From the NCBI GenBank assembly GCA_949987705.1, contig CATLJY010000215.1:61731-125730 (forward strand): 64,000 bases of DNA, written 5' to 3'. Of this stretch, positions 22,921 to 34,900 are shown piece after piece. Origin of the DNA: Thereva unica (lineage: Eukaryota > Arthropoda > Insecta > Diptera > Therevidae). Position 1 is the stretch's first letter, and each line of letters opens with the position of its first letter. The translations under genes were made by a program, and so were the position numbers. The notes beneath the pieces were generated by a model. It was not told where the DNA came from. It ran no database searches and was given only the letters and a program-made list of their open reading frames with translations.

Positions 22921-23379
22921 TTCTTTAAAATAGATTTGATTCCAAAAGTTAGGCTGTGGAATTGCATAAAGAACCATTTTAACATATATTTCAGCTTGTA
23001 AAAGAAATATGCACACTCTCTTCAAAGCTCCATCTTGTTTAGCCTATTCATTTCACTTCAACCTCAAGATAAAACTGCAAAAAATGAAAGTGAACCATTC
23101 TCCAAGAATGCCGTAGTGATCAAGAAATATATTCATCCACGAAAACTCGTCGCAACGACATCATTAACCTTTTACCTAAAAATGCACCGCATCGAAATTA
23201 ATTAGTCCAAAGAAAGTGCATCGAAAATTTAAAATTCCTCCACTCTTCAGTCACGACTTAAAGACAACGCAAAAAACGTAAACAAAACTAATTCCTCATC
23301 GCCACGATCACGGCTTTTCCATCGGATCAGTAGCTCAATTTAAAGGGCAATTTTAAATTCCACACGCATTCAAAATCCA
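22921..23379. other. no feature recognised
   Basis: AT-rich sequence upstream of the CpG-rich block. An Inr-like TTCAGTC occurs at 23247-23253, but no downstream element is evident. Confidence 0.3.
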
Positions 23380-24407
23380 CTTTCCACAATATTTAGCGCC
23401 CGTCGTCGTAGTCGTCGTCTCCAACTTCGCTGTCGTGTCGCGTCACTTGCATTCGGTGCGGCATTCGATGTCAACAGACGGCAACAACAGAACGAGGAAA
23501 ACTTTTGCTTCTCACCACGGCGAGAATAACCCAAATACCGCGGATCGATTAACCCATTTTCACAGATCATTGAGCACGAGTATCGCTTACAAACAAGCGC
23601 TTCCCATCTCCCAGAGTGATTTCCATACAACGAGCAGCACCATCTACACATAAAAAACCGGAACCTTTCTTCCACAATCTGCGGTCGTTATTTAGAACAG
23701 AAATCAAAACTGATCGACATCGATCGATAGTGAGGAGTCGGTTCGATCGGCAGTGAGGAACTGGCGATCGAGTCTGATCGATCGGTGACGAAATTTCCGG
23801 AAGGAAAACCACAAGTGAAGCGTACACGAAGTGAAATTGCCTGTCGTGTAGGTCCGCATGGAAATGAGACAAGCGACAACGAAAACAATGGAATGAAGGA
23901 CGCTAGAAGAAAACAACCGGCAGACAGCACAGCAGCAATGGCAGACAATTAACCGTGAAGCGCGTGACGACAGCTTGTGACCTACTGACAGACAAATCGC
24001 GAAAGAAATTAAATGTCAGAGGGTGTGTGCACTTCGCCGTCACTTGATGCACGTGTATGCAGGTTCGGATGTCAATGGGACCACCCGAACCGTCAACGGT
24101 CCCTTTGCATTCTGAAGGGCGTCTTCACTCTTGAACCAGCCACAAAAAAGGCCTCAAGTACCTCGAAGCCACCCAGACATCCCAGCAACAATTTGAGGTT
24201 ATATCATCACAGTCCGAAACGTCATATATGTATGTAGCTCCAAATGCCAAATGGATCGAGCTCGTCGAAAACGCAACCCAAGTGATCACGAGACGTGATG
24301 AATTGCATCGAGGCGCAACAATCGATCTTCAGCTTCTTCACTCGTACGAGAGCTTTATTTAATTACGACCGTGTGTGCTGTTCCAGTTTCGATACGCCGC
24401 CATTTAA
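23380..24407 (+). promoter_or_regulatory. CpG-rich block, possible 5' noncoding exon/promoter of flz
   Basis: The stretch is richer in GC and CpG than its surroundings. It carries repeated CGATCG and GATCGxxAGTGAGGA motifs (23715-23770), CAG/CAA-rich stretches and many short reading frames on both strands without conserved domains, as in long 5' leaders of fly genes. It ends at CATTTAA|GTAAGTATTT, a near-ideal donor at 24408. That would pair with the acceptor before flz exon 2 at 28798 or with an unseen first coding exon. No signal-peptide-like start was found here. The link to flz rests only on position and strand. Confidence 0.35.
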
Positions 24408-25432
24408 GTAAGTATTTAGGACAAAACGGTACTTGGAGTTGTTGTTGTTGCCGTTGTTGTGTTGATGTTGTCTTGCTAGATTGGCAACGTGCAGCCATAT
24501 TACGACGACATCGCAACAACATCGCGTCGCAAATCTGAATTCTCACGAGAAGGTGCGAATCTGTGGTAATCGAGAACTCGGAACTTCGCTGACGTCCCGC
24601 GAATGGGAGCATGTGCGAAACTTTGTGACATTTGACTTGATATGGCCGCTGGTGTCTTGTCTTATCATCTGACGTCTTGTCTTGTTAGCGGCGAGGAGAG
24701 ATTGATGGCATGTAATGGATGGGAAAATTATGGTGACATTTATGCAAAATTTTAGTTTTGTTTTGACTCGACTTTGCATTATAACAAAGCTAACGATATG
24801 TCGTATAATTTGAGGCTTTGTGTGATTTGATAGGAAGAAAATGTTAATTTCATGAATGAGTTTCACCATTCGCTTTTTGGGAATTTGGCAATTTGTAAAT
24901 GTGAGTTTAGATCTTGAAGAAGCAGGTGCAAGTTTTTTAAACCGATAGGGAAAGTAAATTCTAAATGTCGAAGGAGCTCGTGCGAAAATCTTTTATTCAA
25001 GAAATCCAAAGATATCAAATGTTTCGCTGCTTAGCTAGACATTATATTTTCGTAGCCATTGTCAAAGATTAATACTATCTACTATTGCAATACCTTCGTC
25101 TATCGCCAACGAAGGTGTGAAATCAGGTGAAATTTTAAAGAGACTCCAAGCACAGTTCGGTGATACCACTCACAGTAAAATGCAAGTATTTGATTGTGCC
25201 TAGATGTCGAACTGGTCCAAACAACCAAACAACCTTCCATGGTCATTATTCCTAAACTGATATCACGAGATTCCGAGATTCCATCAGATGTGGTTATACG
25301 TGTTGGAAGTGATCATACCATTCTATTGAACAGAACAAACACGTATTCTTAACGCGGCATAAATGAATGCCTGCAACTTCTCAATGGCTTTAAACAAAAA
25401 TGGAAGGCTTTCGGACGTTATTAGGGCGATTC
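24408..25432. other. no feature recognised
   Basis: Presumed intronic sequence if the upstream block is an flz exon. A GTT-repeat stretch lies near 24436-24470. The first coding exon of flz was not recognised here. Confidence 0.3.
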
Positions 25433-25577
25433 ATTTTCATTAATGTACGTACGCCGACTTAGTTGGACGCACATCGGGGCTGATTCTGCTATACACCACA
25501 GTATGGGCTGGTGAAGCTGCATCTACACCGATGTGAGCCCAACTATGCCGAGGTACGTACTCAAATGATAATGAAAA
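25433..25577. repeat. small inverted-repeat element (hairpin MITE)
   Basis: Left arm TTTTCATTAATGTACGTACG followed by CCGACTTAGTTGG and CACATCGG. The right arm is the imperfect reverse complement (CCGATGTGAGC, CCAACTATGCCGAG, GTACGTAC, ATAATGAAAA). The arms span about 45 bases around a loop of about 50. The motif GCCGACTTAGTTGGA also occurs at 20160, which suggests an interspersed family. Confidence 0.55.
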
Positions 25578-26599
25578 GCACCTATCATAGCCCGCGACAA
25601 AGCATAAGTCCCTAACTATACCGGGAGTATAAGAGGGTGCATATAGAGTGAAAGAAGGGGCCAAGACTCTATTGTCAAAAGGGGAAGTGTTTAGTTTTTG
25701 GTTAGTGTGTTTTGATACTTAAAAGGTGGATACTACTGAGTGACTACAAGCGATGGTGATTGCGACCTACTACTGACAATTGCTGGATAAAGCCAAGACA
25801 TGTTATCAATCCGGGTACCAAACGGGTTATTGTGGTAAAACTTCACAATACCTGATTTAGTTAGATCACACAAAGAAGACTCTCTAAATTATGACTAGTC
25901 ATAAGTCACATTTATTTGAGACTCGTGCTTGTCATTGATAGCTTGAAACACTATTCTTGTGACTATCAGCTGTTTTGGTACTCTAAGCTTCCAGTCACAA
26001 AAAAGTAAAGAGGGACAGATATTGGCTGTGTTTCGGGTCTGTGAGAAATTATGAAAAATATGCTAGAAACCTGCTTGTGGCCTGCTATCAATAGAGTCAT
26101 AATACTGCCAATCATTGCAACTGTTTGAAGCTGATAGTTGAAAGCCACTAAGGGCCCTGAAGTCCCCAACTCTTCCCTCATGTCTCAGACTCTCCTCCAA
26201 AAGGAGTCCAGTTCTTTCATCTCAGTTTTGGCATGGCTTGGCGATATGTTGGAATGGCAGTCAGGGTAGTTTTCATGCCAAAGAACGGAAATATTCTTAA
26301 TTGTCTTGCCAAACCATTTAGGCCAATAAGCCTCACCTTGAATCGGAAATCATTAACTTCGACATATAGTATAAAAAGTTAGACCCTAAGGCATGAATCA
26401 GGCCCTTGCTAATGTGTAGGTTACATCTAACTTTGTCTCTAGATTCCCGTGACGGTCGAGGTCGTTAACATTTCTAAGGCCGATTTTGAGTGAGGTCGAT
26501 TTTGATTGATTTGAGTGGCAAAACCTAGGTAATCATACCGAGGTGATTTATTAGTTCTATTCGACTCTGGCGGCTTTATAAGTTGCTAAGTTCTGTCTA
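25578..26599. other. no feature recognised
   Basis: No domain, splice pair or repeat was recognised in this stretch. Confidence 0.3.
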
Positions 26600-26862
26600 C
26601 CGACGTATTTTAGGTGCAGCAAATGCCAGTCGTGAATGAACTACGATGGCTCGGGAACTTTGCTAGCTAGCCAGGATTTTCAGTGGTAGACCATCAGAAG
26701 AGTAGACGGACCAAGAAATACGTGGATGGATAACGGGCTATACGAAAACTTCGTACAAAAAATTGGAGAGAGCTATTAAGAGACAAAGATGACTGGAAGT
26801 AGATACCTCATGAGGCCCGAGTCCTATATGGACTGTAGTGCCATTTAAGGAGAAGAAATGCC
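26600..26862 (+). mobile_element. 3' end of RTE-like LINE (degenerate)
   Basis: The + strand carries a frame-shifted C-terminus with NWRELLRDKDDWK and the closing ARVLYGL, followed by stop and the end TATATGGACTGTAGTGCCA plus GGAGAAGAA. The end sequence parallels that of the minus-strand element at 3482 (GGGCTGTAGCGCCA), which supports a common clade. Confidence 0.55.
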
Positions 26863-27069
26863 AATCCTACTACAGCTATAGAGCCTACATTAGGCCTACT
26901 CTTCTGCCCCGTGCATTGCGAGGTCATCTAAACTTCTAGGATGGAAACTTTGTGGGGATGGCCTTATGTTCTGGCCTAATTGAGACTAAGGCAAACTTTA
27001 ACAAAACCATTTGTAGTGGATATCATCGAATCCGTTATATCTATGACCTTGATTAAATATGGCTAAAAA

Positions 27070-27345
27070 TCCTATTTTATGCTCAGGCTCATTACTCTAA
27101 CATATTCTTCTTCCAGATGTCTACCTGTTCCGCAGCTTGCCTCCAGTTCCTGTTGTTGAAGAATTTTCCTGCATCAGCCTTAATACTCTCTTCCCACCTT
27201 GACCGTGGGTCTCTGTTCTTTTGCCATCTGGTACTAAATACAGGGCCTTTTCTGGTCTAGGATTGTCGCATACACTTTTTTCCTGCCGATGCATTCGTAT
27301 GCTCGTTTGAAGTCGATGAAAAGTTGATACACTTGAATGTTGCAT
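27070..27345 (-). mobile_element. internally deleted RTE-like LINE fragment
   Basis: The minus strand reads VYQLFIDFKRAYECI, the RT block that holds the first catalytic Asp. It then jumps directly to RDPRSRWEESIKADAGKF and NWRQAAEQVDIWKK, the extreme C-terminus. The palm with YADD is missing. It is a fossil. Confidence 0.6.
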
Positions 27346-27399
27346 TCCCAGCTACCTAATTGAAAAAATTGATCCATTGTTGACTCCTAAGTGATTCTC

Positions 27400-28580
27400 C
27401 ATTCCATAGCTGCAGGATATTCTGTAGTTCCAAAAGTCCATTGGACCGTCTCCTAATATTGGGTTAACCGGCAGGGTCGAAAAGATTCGATAACGTCTAG
27501 GAAAAAACAATTGAAGAACCCAGAATCACTCTGGTACTTTTCTCTAATAAATTCTGTTACATCGTTCACTGAGTTCGGCAGTTGTTTAAATAAAGTAGTG
27601 TAGCAATGACCTCTCAAAAAAGCTTTTTTCCCAACAGCTTTACAAAACCATTAACATAATAGGTGAGGAGACCCTGCGGGTTTAACTGGCTGAACAAGGA
27701 CATTCCTAAACATCCCATTAAGGAAAATCGCAAATACATACTCCTGGAAGTAAATTTGGAAGTGCTTCTTTACTTAGAGTTTCCTTAAATACCAACTTAC
27801 CAAGTATTGCTCTAATGGCTTATTAGTAATACAGAGGGAAGTGGGTTTAGTGACTGTGCGTTTGCTTTCGCTGTCGTATGCGAAGAATATCAGTGCAAAA
27901 AGCGGGTTCAAAAGCTTCGTAGCTTATCGTCGCCTCAGTTGTTCCTCGCCTAGGTCAGCGCCGTGTTAATGTCTGATCTATACTGGATGGAAGTACTTGA
28001 CTGCTTCTGCAGAATGACGTCTAAAAGTACTTCTTTAAGTGCTTCCATTCCCTACTGGGTTGTTTTGCTGCTTTCGAGATTTACATAAACCATTTCGCAA
28101 GATATGCAATACGAAATCTCATCAAAATGGGCCCTGTCCTAGTCAGGAGGTGCACCTTATCAAAAAATCACACCCTACAAAAAAGCTTTCAGCTTAGCGA
28201 AGTAACAAACCCTATTCTTAAAAGCTGATATTGCGAAATTCTGGGTGAGGAATATACGCACAAAACCCGCATATATCGAAAGTGTTCCAGAACCGGCATT
28301 GCTATACTACTGACTCAGTTCAATTGATAGTATCAAAACATGTTTCTAAGTCTACTATTTATTAATCTGCTCTAAATTCACGTACTACTTTTTAATTGGC
28401 TGCTCCTAGTGTTAGCCCAAAGAAAGACACTTAAACCAAGTTTCATTATCAATTCATTAGAAAGCATCATTACGACATCTTACCATTGCACATCCGTCTG
28501 GAACTGATTATGTGCACCAAGTTGCTTTTTTAATCCAACTCATACTTTAAGACTAAGCCTTCAACTCTATATGTTCTGAG
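27400..28580. other. no feature recognised
   Basis: Sequence upstream of flz exon 2. No first coding exon with a signal peptide or membrane anchor could be identified. Confidence 0.3.
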
Positions 28581-28599
28581 TTTGTGGCAATTTTGGTGT

Positions 28600-28720
28600 A
28601 TGAAACTTATTAAGCCGTTCAACTACTATCCCAGAGGTCAGTGGTTCGATTCCACGCAGCGGTATAATCTGTCGTCTTCTCATTTCTTTCACGTAGATAG
28701 CATTTCTTCTTTCTTGTCTT
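28600..28720 (+). repeat. tRNA-like SINE head
   Basis: CCCAGAGGTCAGTGGTTCGATTCCACG contains a B box (GGTTCGATTCC, 28643-28653). A pyrimidine-rich CTTCTCATTTCTTTC stretch follows, like other tRNA-headed repeats in this window. It lies less than 200 bases before the acceptor of flz exon 2. Confidence 0.45.
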
Positions 28721-28797
28721 CCCTATGTACACCGAGCTTATTCTCAGATGTTATATATAAATTTAACGTTCCTAATTTTCACATTTTCCCTTTACAG

Positions 28798-28960
28798 AAT
28801 CAAGAGAACTATTTGGAGGATATCGAATAACACCGAAATTCTGCAAGCCATCAAAAACACTCGCAAAATCGGATCCACGATCGAAAGGCCCAACAATTTG
28901 CATGTTCAATCACGAATGCGCTCAAAGAAGCGGAGAGGTGGTAGGGGCTTGTATGGATGG
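28798..28960 (+). CDS. flz: flz exon 2: CLIP-like cysteine knot
   Basis: Acceptor TTTCCCTTTACAG, donor GG|GTTTGT. The exon enters with one base of a codon from the previous exon and leaves after two bases of Gly. The peptide runs SRELFGGYRITPKFC to HECAQRSGEVVGACMDG. It supplies four cysteines (FC, IC, EC, AC), and exon 3 adds the final adjacent pair ACC, the six-Cys pattern of CLIP/disulfide-knot domains of arthropod proteases. Numbering as exon 2 assumes a single upstream coding exon. Confidence 0.9.
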
Positions 28961-31900
28961 GTTTGTACATTATCCCTAACCATTGTATTCCTCAATTTTC
29001 TTATCAACAATTTCCGTTTCCAGATTTCTTTTTGGCGCCTGCTGTCAAATTCTAGGCGAAATCGATCACAGTCTTATCCAACAAGCGCAGGCGTCATACC
29101 TAGCGTCGAATCATGCTGCAGCCCAATCATATGAGACATATGGAAACCAACAGTCAACCAGTAACGTACACAAAAACACACAGACATATTCTGGAAGTGT
29201 AAATGGTGGTTATGGGAATGCACCTAGTGAGAATGAATACACTGCTCCAACCGGAGGAGAGTTCTATGAAACAGGAACCGATTTGGAGTCTGAGGCCAAT
29301 CAAGGTGGGCACTATGCCTCTGGATCTAATAATTTAGCAGATAAAAACAGTCAGTTCTACGTGGACAGCGATTCGGTTGTTGTGTCATCACCATCGTCGA
29401 ATCAATATGGCGAATATGCTTCGTCTACTGCCTCGTCTGTAGTACATCAGAGTGCAAATAGTCAGGCGAGTTTCAGTACAGAACTGCCAATGCAGATGCA
29501 AAATGGGCATTATTCATCGCAATACGATGATGACTTCTCGCAAACAACACCCAGTTCTACAGTCAATTCAGCAGGCGGAGGTGGTCACTTTTCAACGTTA
29601 ATAACCAACACTGGAAGCGCGGAGTTCAGTCATAGCGACATCACCCATCCTGGAGCTGATGCAGATTTGGTTGAAGAGGATCTTCAATTCTCAACTGGCT
29701 ACGGACCATCGACTGCTGTTGTTCCATCTCCTCAAGAATCCTCTGCAACCTCGATAAGTAGCAGTACAGAATCTCAAAAGGTTGTCTACCAAAAACCCGT
29801 CTTTAAGCCCAAACCAACACCTCAATCTGCACCATCGCAGAACAACAATCACAACTACGTACTAGTACAAACAATCAGCAACAGTAAACCGCCTTCGAAG
29901 AAACCTTTCGAGGGCATCACCACTAGTGATATCGAATCTATCGAGTCAATAATATTAATGCTGAATGAGACGAAGCATGGCCCAGCATATAACGTGGAAA
30001 ACTCTTCTCAAGGCCAAGTCACTTATGGCGGTTCGGGGGCAACCCACCGACCGTCATTGAGCACGAGTGCAATGAATAATGACAAACACAACACAAACGG
30101 TTTCTTCATTACAACATTAGAGCCTCCAGCAAGTTCTGGAACTCACAGACCATCAACCACACTTTCGTCTCAATCTGCTGTTCATAATTCTATCACACTC
30201 AGTTCGACATACCAACCGTCGACTTATTCAGTTTCGTCAACGACACCATTACCATCGAATAATAATCAACACTATTTCTCTACCACAACAAACAGACCAA
30301 GTGTAGTTTATATCAAGCAAGGTACAACCACAAAAGTAGTGCCATCAAATGCCAAACCTAGACCACCTCAGGAGAATGAAATTATAATCACTCCAACAAG
30401 ACGACCGCCTACTCGACGACCAACTAAAACACCACCTCCAAAACCAACAAATTTGGTAACCACACCAACGAGAGTGACAGTACCAACACCTGCTGGACGA
30501 CCATCAACGAATTTCGGCAACTTAAACACGAAGAAACCGCCGTCAACAAGCTATGTCACTGGTCCCACGACTCCACGTCCAAGGCCATCAACTACGTCTT
30601 CGAATCTTAGTTCGACATCTTTCAACTCGGGCTCAGACGGTTATAAGCCTACACAAAATGCGCTTTACTCCTCTTCCTATGGATCAAACGTCGAATATAC
30701 TAGTTCAACTCAGAAAATCTCTGCGCAGCATCAAACTGAGTCGCATATTCATCCCAATCTGCCGGCTACACATCCGCCTCCATCTCCAACTGTTATAATC
30801 ACACCTAAGCCAACCGCTAATTTGGTGACTTCGAGCGCGTGGACACAACGGCCTGGTGTGGCTACATCTCCAAAGCTACCAAGTACGTCCTTTATATACA
30901 ACCCAGTAGTAACAGATCGACCAGATTTAGATTCAAATTCGGCGCAGTTTATTAAGGTACCTACCGTCGTGTCGAACGATTTCGATGATCCAGGATATTA
31001 CGGAAATACAGCCACAAATCGCCCAGATATGAATCAAGGCACTACGGCAAGCTTCTTCTCCGTTAGACCAACTGACGATAGGCCTGCTTTTCCAGGGTAC
31101 TACGGACCCACCCCAACATATTCAACGTTCCACTTACCAATTTCATCAGATCTAACAGACGAAAACGAAGAAGAGACTAATACATCTCCTAATGACTTTG
31201 TTAACTTCCCTCCAGTCCGCAATCCAAACTTGAATATGTCAGCGACATCTAGCGCTGTAACATACGACATCGAACTTTCAACTCCTGCCTTTGTGGAAGA
31301 CGAAGTACTAAAGGACAAAATGAATATTCTCGTAGACAAAATTGTTCAGTCCTTACAAGGAAATTTCGATGCTCTTGCCGAAATAGTTGAGGAACGAAAC
31401 GTGACATTTCCGTTTGGTGACACAACAACGAAGAAACCTGGATCCCCAGTGAAACGCCCCCAATCAACCAAGCCGTCATCCTCGTCAAAGCCAACCCCAA
31501 GTAGAACTACTACCGTAAAACCATCAGGAACACGAAAACCTGTAACCCCATCGAAAAAGCCAGTCTCTACAAAAAAGACAACAGTTAAACCCTCGTCATT
31601 GGACACCAGAAAACCACTGGGTACCAGTACCAAACGACCGACCAAGCCCACAAGACGCGTTCCAACGACTGTCTCAACTATTGAAAATGACGCCGGTGAA
31701 GAAGACATTGGCGAAGAAACTGAATCCGCAGACAACGAGATCACCACCGAGGCGACACGAAGAATTGGTAAGGCTGGTACAAAACTAAATTCTTCATTAA
31801 ACTTATCCTCCTTATTTATTTCAGAGTGCGGAGTTCGACCACATGTAAAATCCGGCAGAATTGTCGGTGGAAAAGGAGCAGTGTTTGGTGAATGGCCTTG

Positions 31901-34900
31901 GCAAGTTCTAGTCCGTGAATCAACTTGGCTTGGTCTATTCACGAAGAACAAATGCGGCGGAGTTTTGATTACCAATAAATACGTCATTACGGCAGCTCAT
32001 TGTCAGCCAGGGTATAGATTCCATACTTTCTAGATAATTAACCAGATATATTTGTTAACAGTTTCCTTGCTTCATTGGTTGCTGTTTTTGGGGAGTTCGA
32101 TATCTCGGGAGATTTGGAATCGAAGAGATCAGTTACCAAAAATGTGAAGAGAGTGATCGTTCATCGACAGTATGATGCAGCTACGTTTGAAAATGATCTG
32201 GCGTTGCTGGAGCTGGAAACAGCTATTCATTATGATACACATATAGGTAAGTTATTTTCTACGTAACAATTTTTATTAGTTGTGCACTATGATAATATAT
32301 GGTATTGTTAAGAAGCACATCAATATGATAGAATTGGCACATTGACAGCGAGGTTTCAAATGTTCGTATAGTCATTACTGATAGCTGAAAATTTTGAAAT
32401 TAAAATTCTATTGGAGGTGATAGAGATTAAAAATGCTTCGTATGCTTCGACATAATCCATATCTCTGTAATGTCCAGTCTCTTTAGCGTGCTCAAAACAT
32501 TGCATCTCTTTGATAGGTCGTTTAAACAAGTAGTATTTATTTTAGGATGTCTGCTTTTGGACTATCCTCTGGTTGTCTATACTACATTGCACTAAGCTTA
32601 CCTCGTAGTGATACGCTTTGGTCTTTCACATATTCATTCGAACTTGCAACTTAAACTTAACCTTCACTGGTTGCCCATAAAAGAGTTTATATTGTTTTTC
32701 AGATTATTTCACTTTACTTACCTTCTTACCCGGCCCTACAACCAGTATCCCTTCTGGGTCCAGCAAGATTCCTCTCGAATAGCCATAACAATAGCTCTTT
32801 GGCATCGTGATTCGTGCCCGGTACGGCCGCAACTAAAACAGTTCCTACATACCTATTGCTGAGGGATTACTGTTGGATTAGGCTGGACGACCGAGACCAC
32901 GTGAGATCCGTTTGACACGTAAAGGAAGTCTGGTTACAATAAAACCTGGTTGCGCTTTGAAAGAGGTTGAACAATATATTCCAGATTACTTACGGATTCG
33001 ACTTCCATCAGCTCTAATTGTAGGAAAGATGGGTGTTCTTTTGGGGAGTCTTCTACCTAGGCAAAAGGGGTAGCTCTTTCACAAAAACATAAATCTCTCT
33101 GCGAATCTTTTCCATAAGTCCGTCGTCATAGTCTGATGTATTGTCTTCAATTTTGAGTTCCCTAACTTAATTGTTCCATGAATTGCAAGACTCCTTATAA
33201 GCCTTATACCAAATTAACGCTCGAACAGTATAGTTGACCTTTCATAACGCCTCTTGCTTCAACCATTTCACTAACCTGTTCTAAAAACGATTTGATTGAC
33301 TGTCTCTGCTCGCTAGAAAATCTCCAACCTGTCATAAACGTAGCGGGAAGTAATAACTTAGCGGCCAGCTCGGATCATGTGGATTGTCCCATAAGGCCCA
33401 CGAAAGAAATCTAACGTCTTATCCCATAAGGAATGCCCCATATGCCTCCGTGAGGAAAATATGATTGCTGCCCGATTTATAACTTGAAAAAGGGAATGAA
33501 AAATTTGATAATTACGGCATGGATATTCGAGTAAAAACTGCGGCGTCGAAGAAATCTTAATATTTTTAAACATAGGTGTCGCTTTCTCTTGTGGTCCCCC
33601 AACTGAGTACTTATGATCTTCAACGCTGCTTACTCTCTGTAACCTGTTACGTACGCTAAATGAAGCAAGACAATATCAAAATCTAAAGCTTTATTTGAGT
33701 CAAACTAAAGGTTTTACTTAAGGCAGATGTTAGGATTGCCCCATTTCATTTGTAACCAGGTTTTCCTCATAGAGCATACAACACTTCAGTATACATGATT
33801 TTTTATGTATAGATGATTTTCATGATGAATACGCTTCAATGCTAGTGGACCACTGCAGAAATTCCTCCGTCTACTACGTGCACTTTTCTAAACATGGGTG
33901 TTCGGTAACGTTGTAGTCGGGGTGGGAACACTTTTAACTCCGTTCTCTTCAGTTTCTCCCAGTCTGGTCGTCGGAATACAGTCTTTATCGCCCCGGAATC
34001 CAGTAACAGACAAAATCTAACCTCGAATACTTCCATGGCAAGATGAAGACGCACATTCTCACTTTAGGGACGGCTGAGACCACATAAGTTTCGGTTGACA
34101 CAAGGGTAGGTCTGGTTTCAATTAAGTCTGGTTGGACATTGGGGGAGGCTTACAGCTGTACCAACTTACTTATGGATTCGACTTCCAGCAGTATGGATAT
34201 TCCTTTTGAAGATCTTCTCTGGGCTTCCGGAATTGGATAGCTAATCCACGAAAACATTTCCCTCATCGTTGCAACGTTAACTCCAATAGCCTTGTACTTG
34301 AATTGTGTCTTCCTGCGAATTGGTTTTACGAGCCGCTCCTATAAGTCTGGAAAAGCTCCCTAACTAAATCGTTCTAAGACTGGCAACACTCTGTATACCA
34401 TACGCACGCTAGTCAAGTGAATCCTCTCGATGTAGTTGCAATTTCTCAATGCCTCTGGCTTAAGCCATCTCATTAACCCGTTCTAAAAACGAATTAATAG
34501 ACTGGGTCTGCTTGTCAGAAAATCGTATGCGCGATTCATGAATTTATACCTGGATTATCAGTTTTTTTTTGTTGTTTTATCTGGCACGATCCAGCTCAGG
34601 AATTTGTACCACTTGTCCGCATGGCGTAAGTCATGGGGCAATGTCTAGTAGTAAGCTTGATCTGAAGATAGAAAAAGGATGTGATTTTTTAAGGGCAGTC
34701 TGGTGGATGCATGAGAAGGAGGCATAAAGCCTCGAGTTTGAACTCCTTGATTTGAATGAGGTTGACTCTAATTCGCGGTTTTCTCTCCCTCTGGGCTTCA
34801 TCCGCGGCTTGCATTCGGTGTTCCATTCACCTGCACCTAATATGTCTACTTCGAAAAGAATGCACTTTTTCTGCAGGGGATTCTATAAACTTTCAGAATT

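Noticed and set aside
28748..28830. Signal-peptide-like MLYINLTFLIFTFSLY just before flz exon 2
   Set aside because: It is out of frame with exon 2 and is formed by the intron's pyrimidine tract. The acceptor at 28797 and phase agreement with exon 3 favour splicing.
31768..31824. Reading flz exons 3 and 4 as one continuous exon
   Set aside because: The GTAAGG and TTTCAG sites and the clean family sequence after removal (RIECGVRP) show a short intron. Retention is reported only as a possibility.
31346..31987. 213-codon ORF on the minus strand
   Set aside because: It lies antisense to flz exons 3-4 and their intron. The open frame follows from the Thr/Pro/Ser codon usage of the sense strand, and no domain is present.
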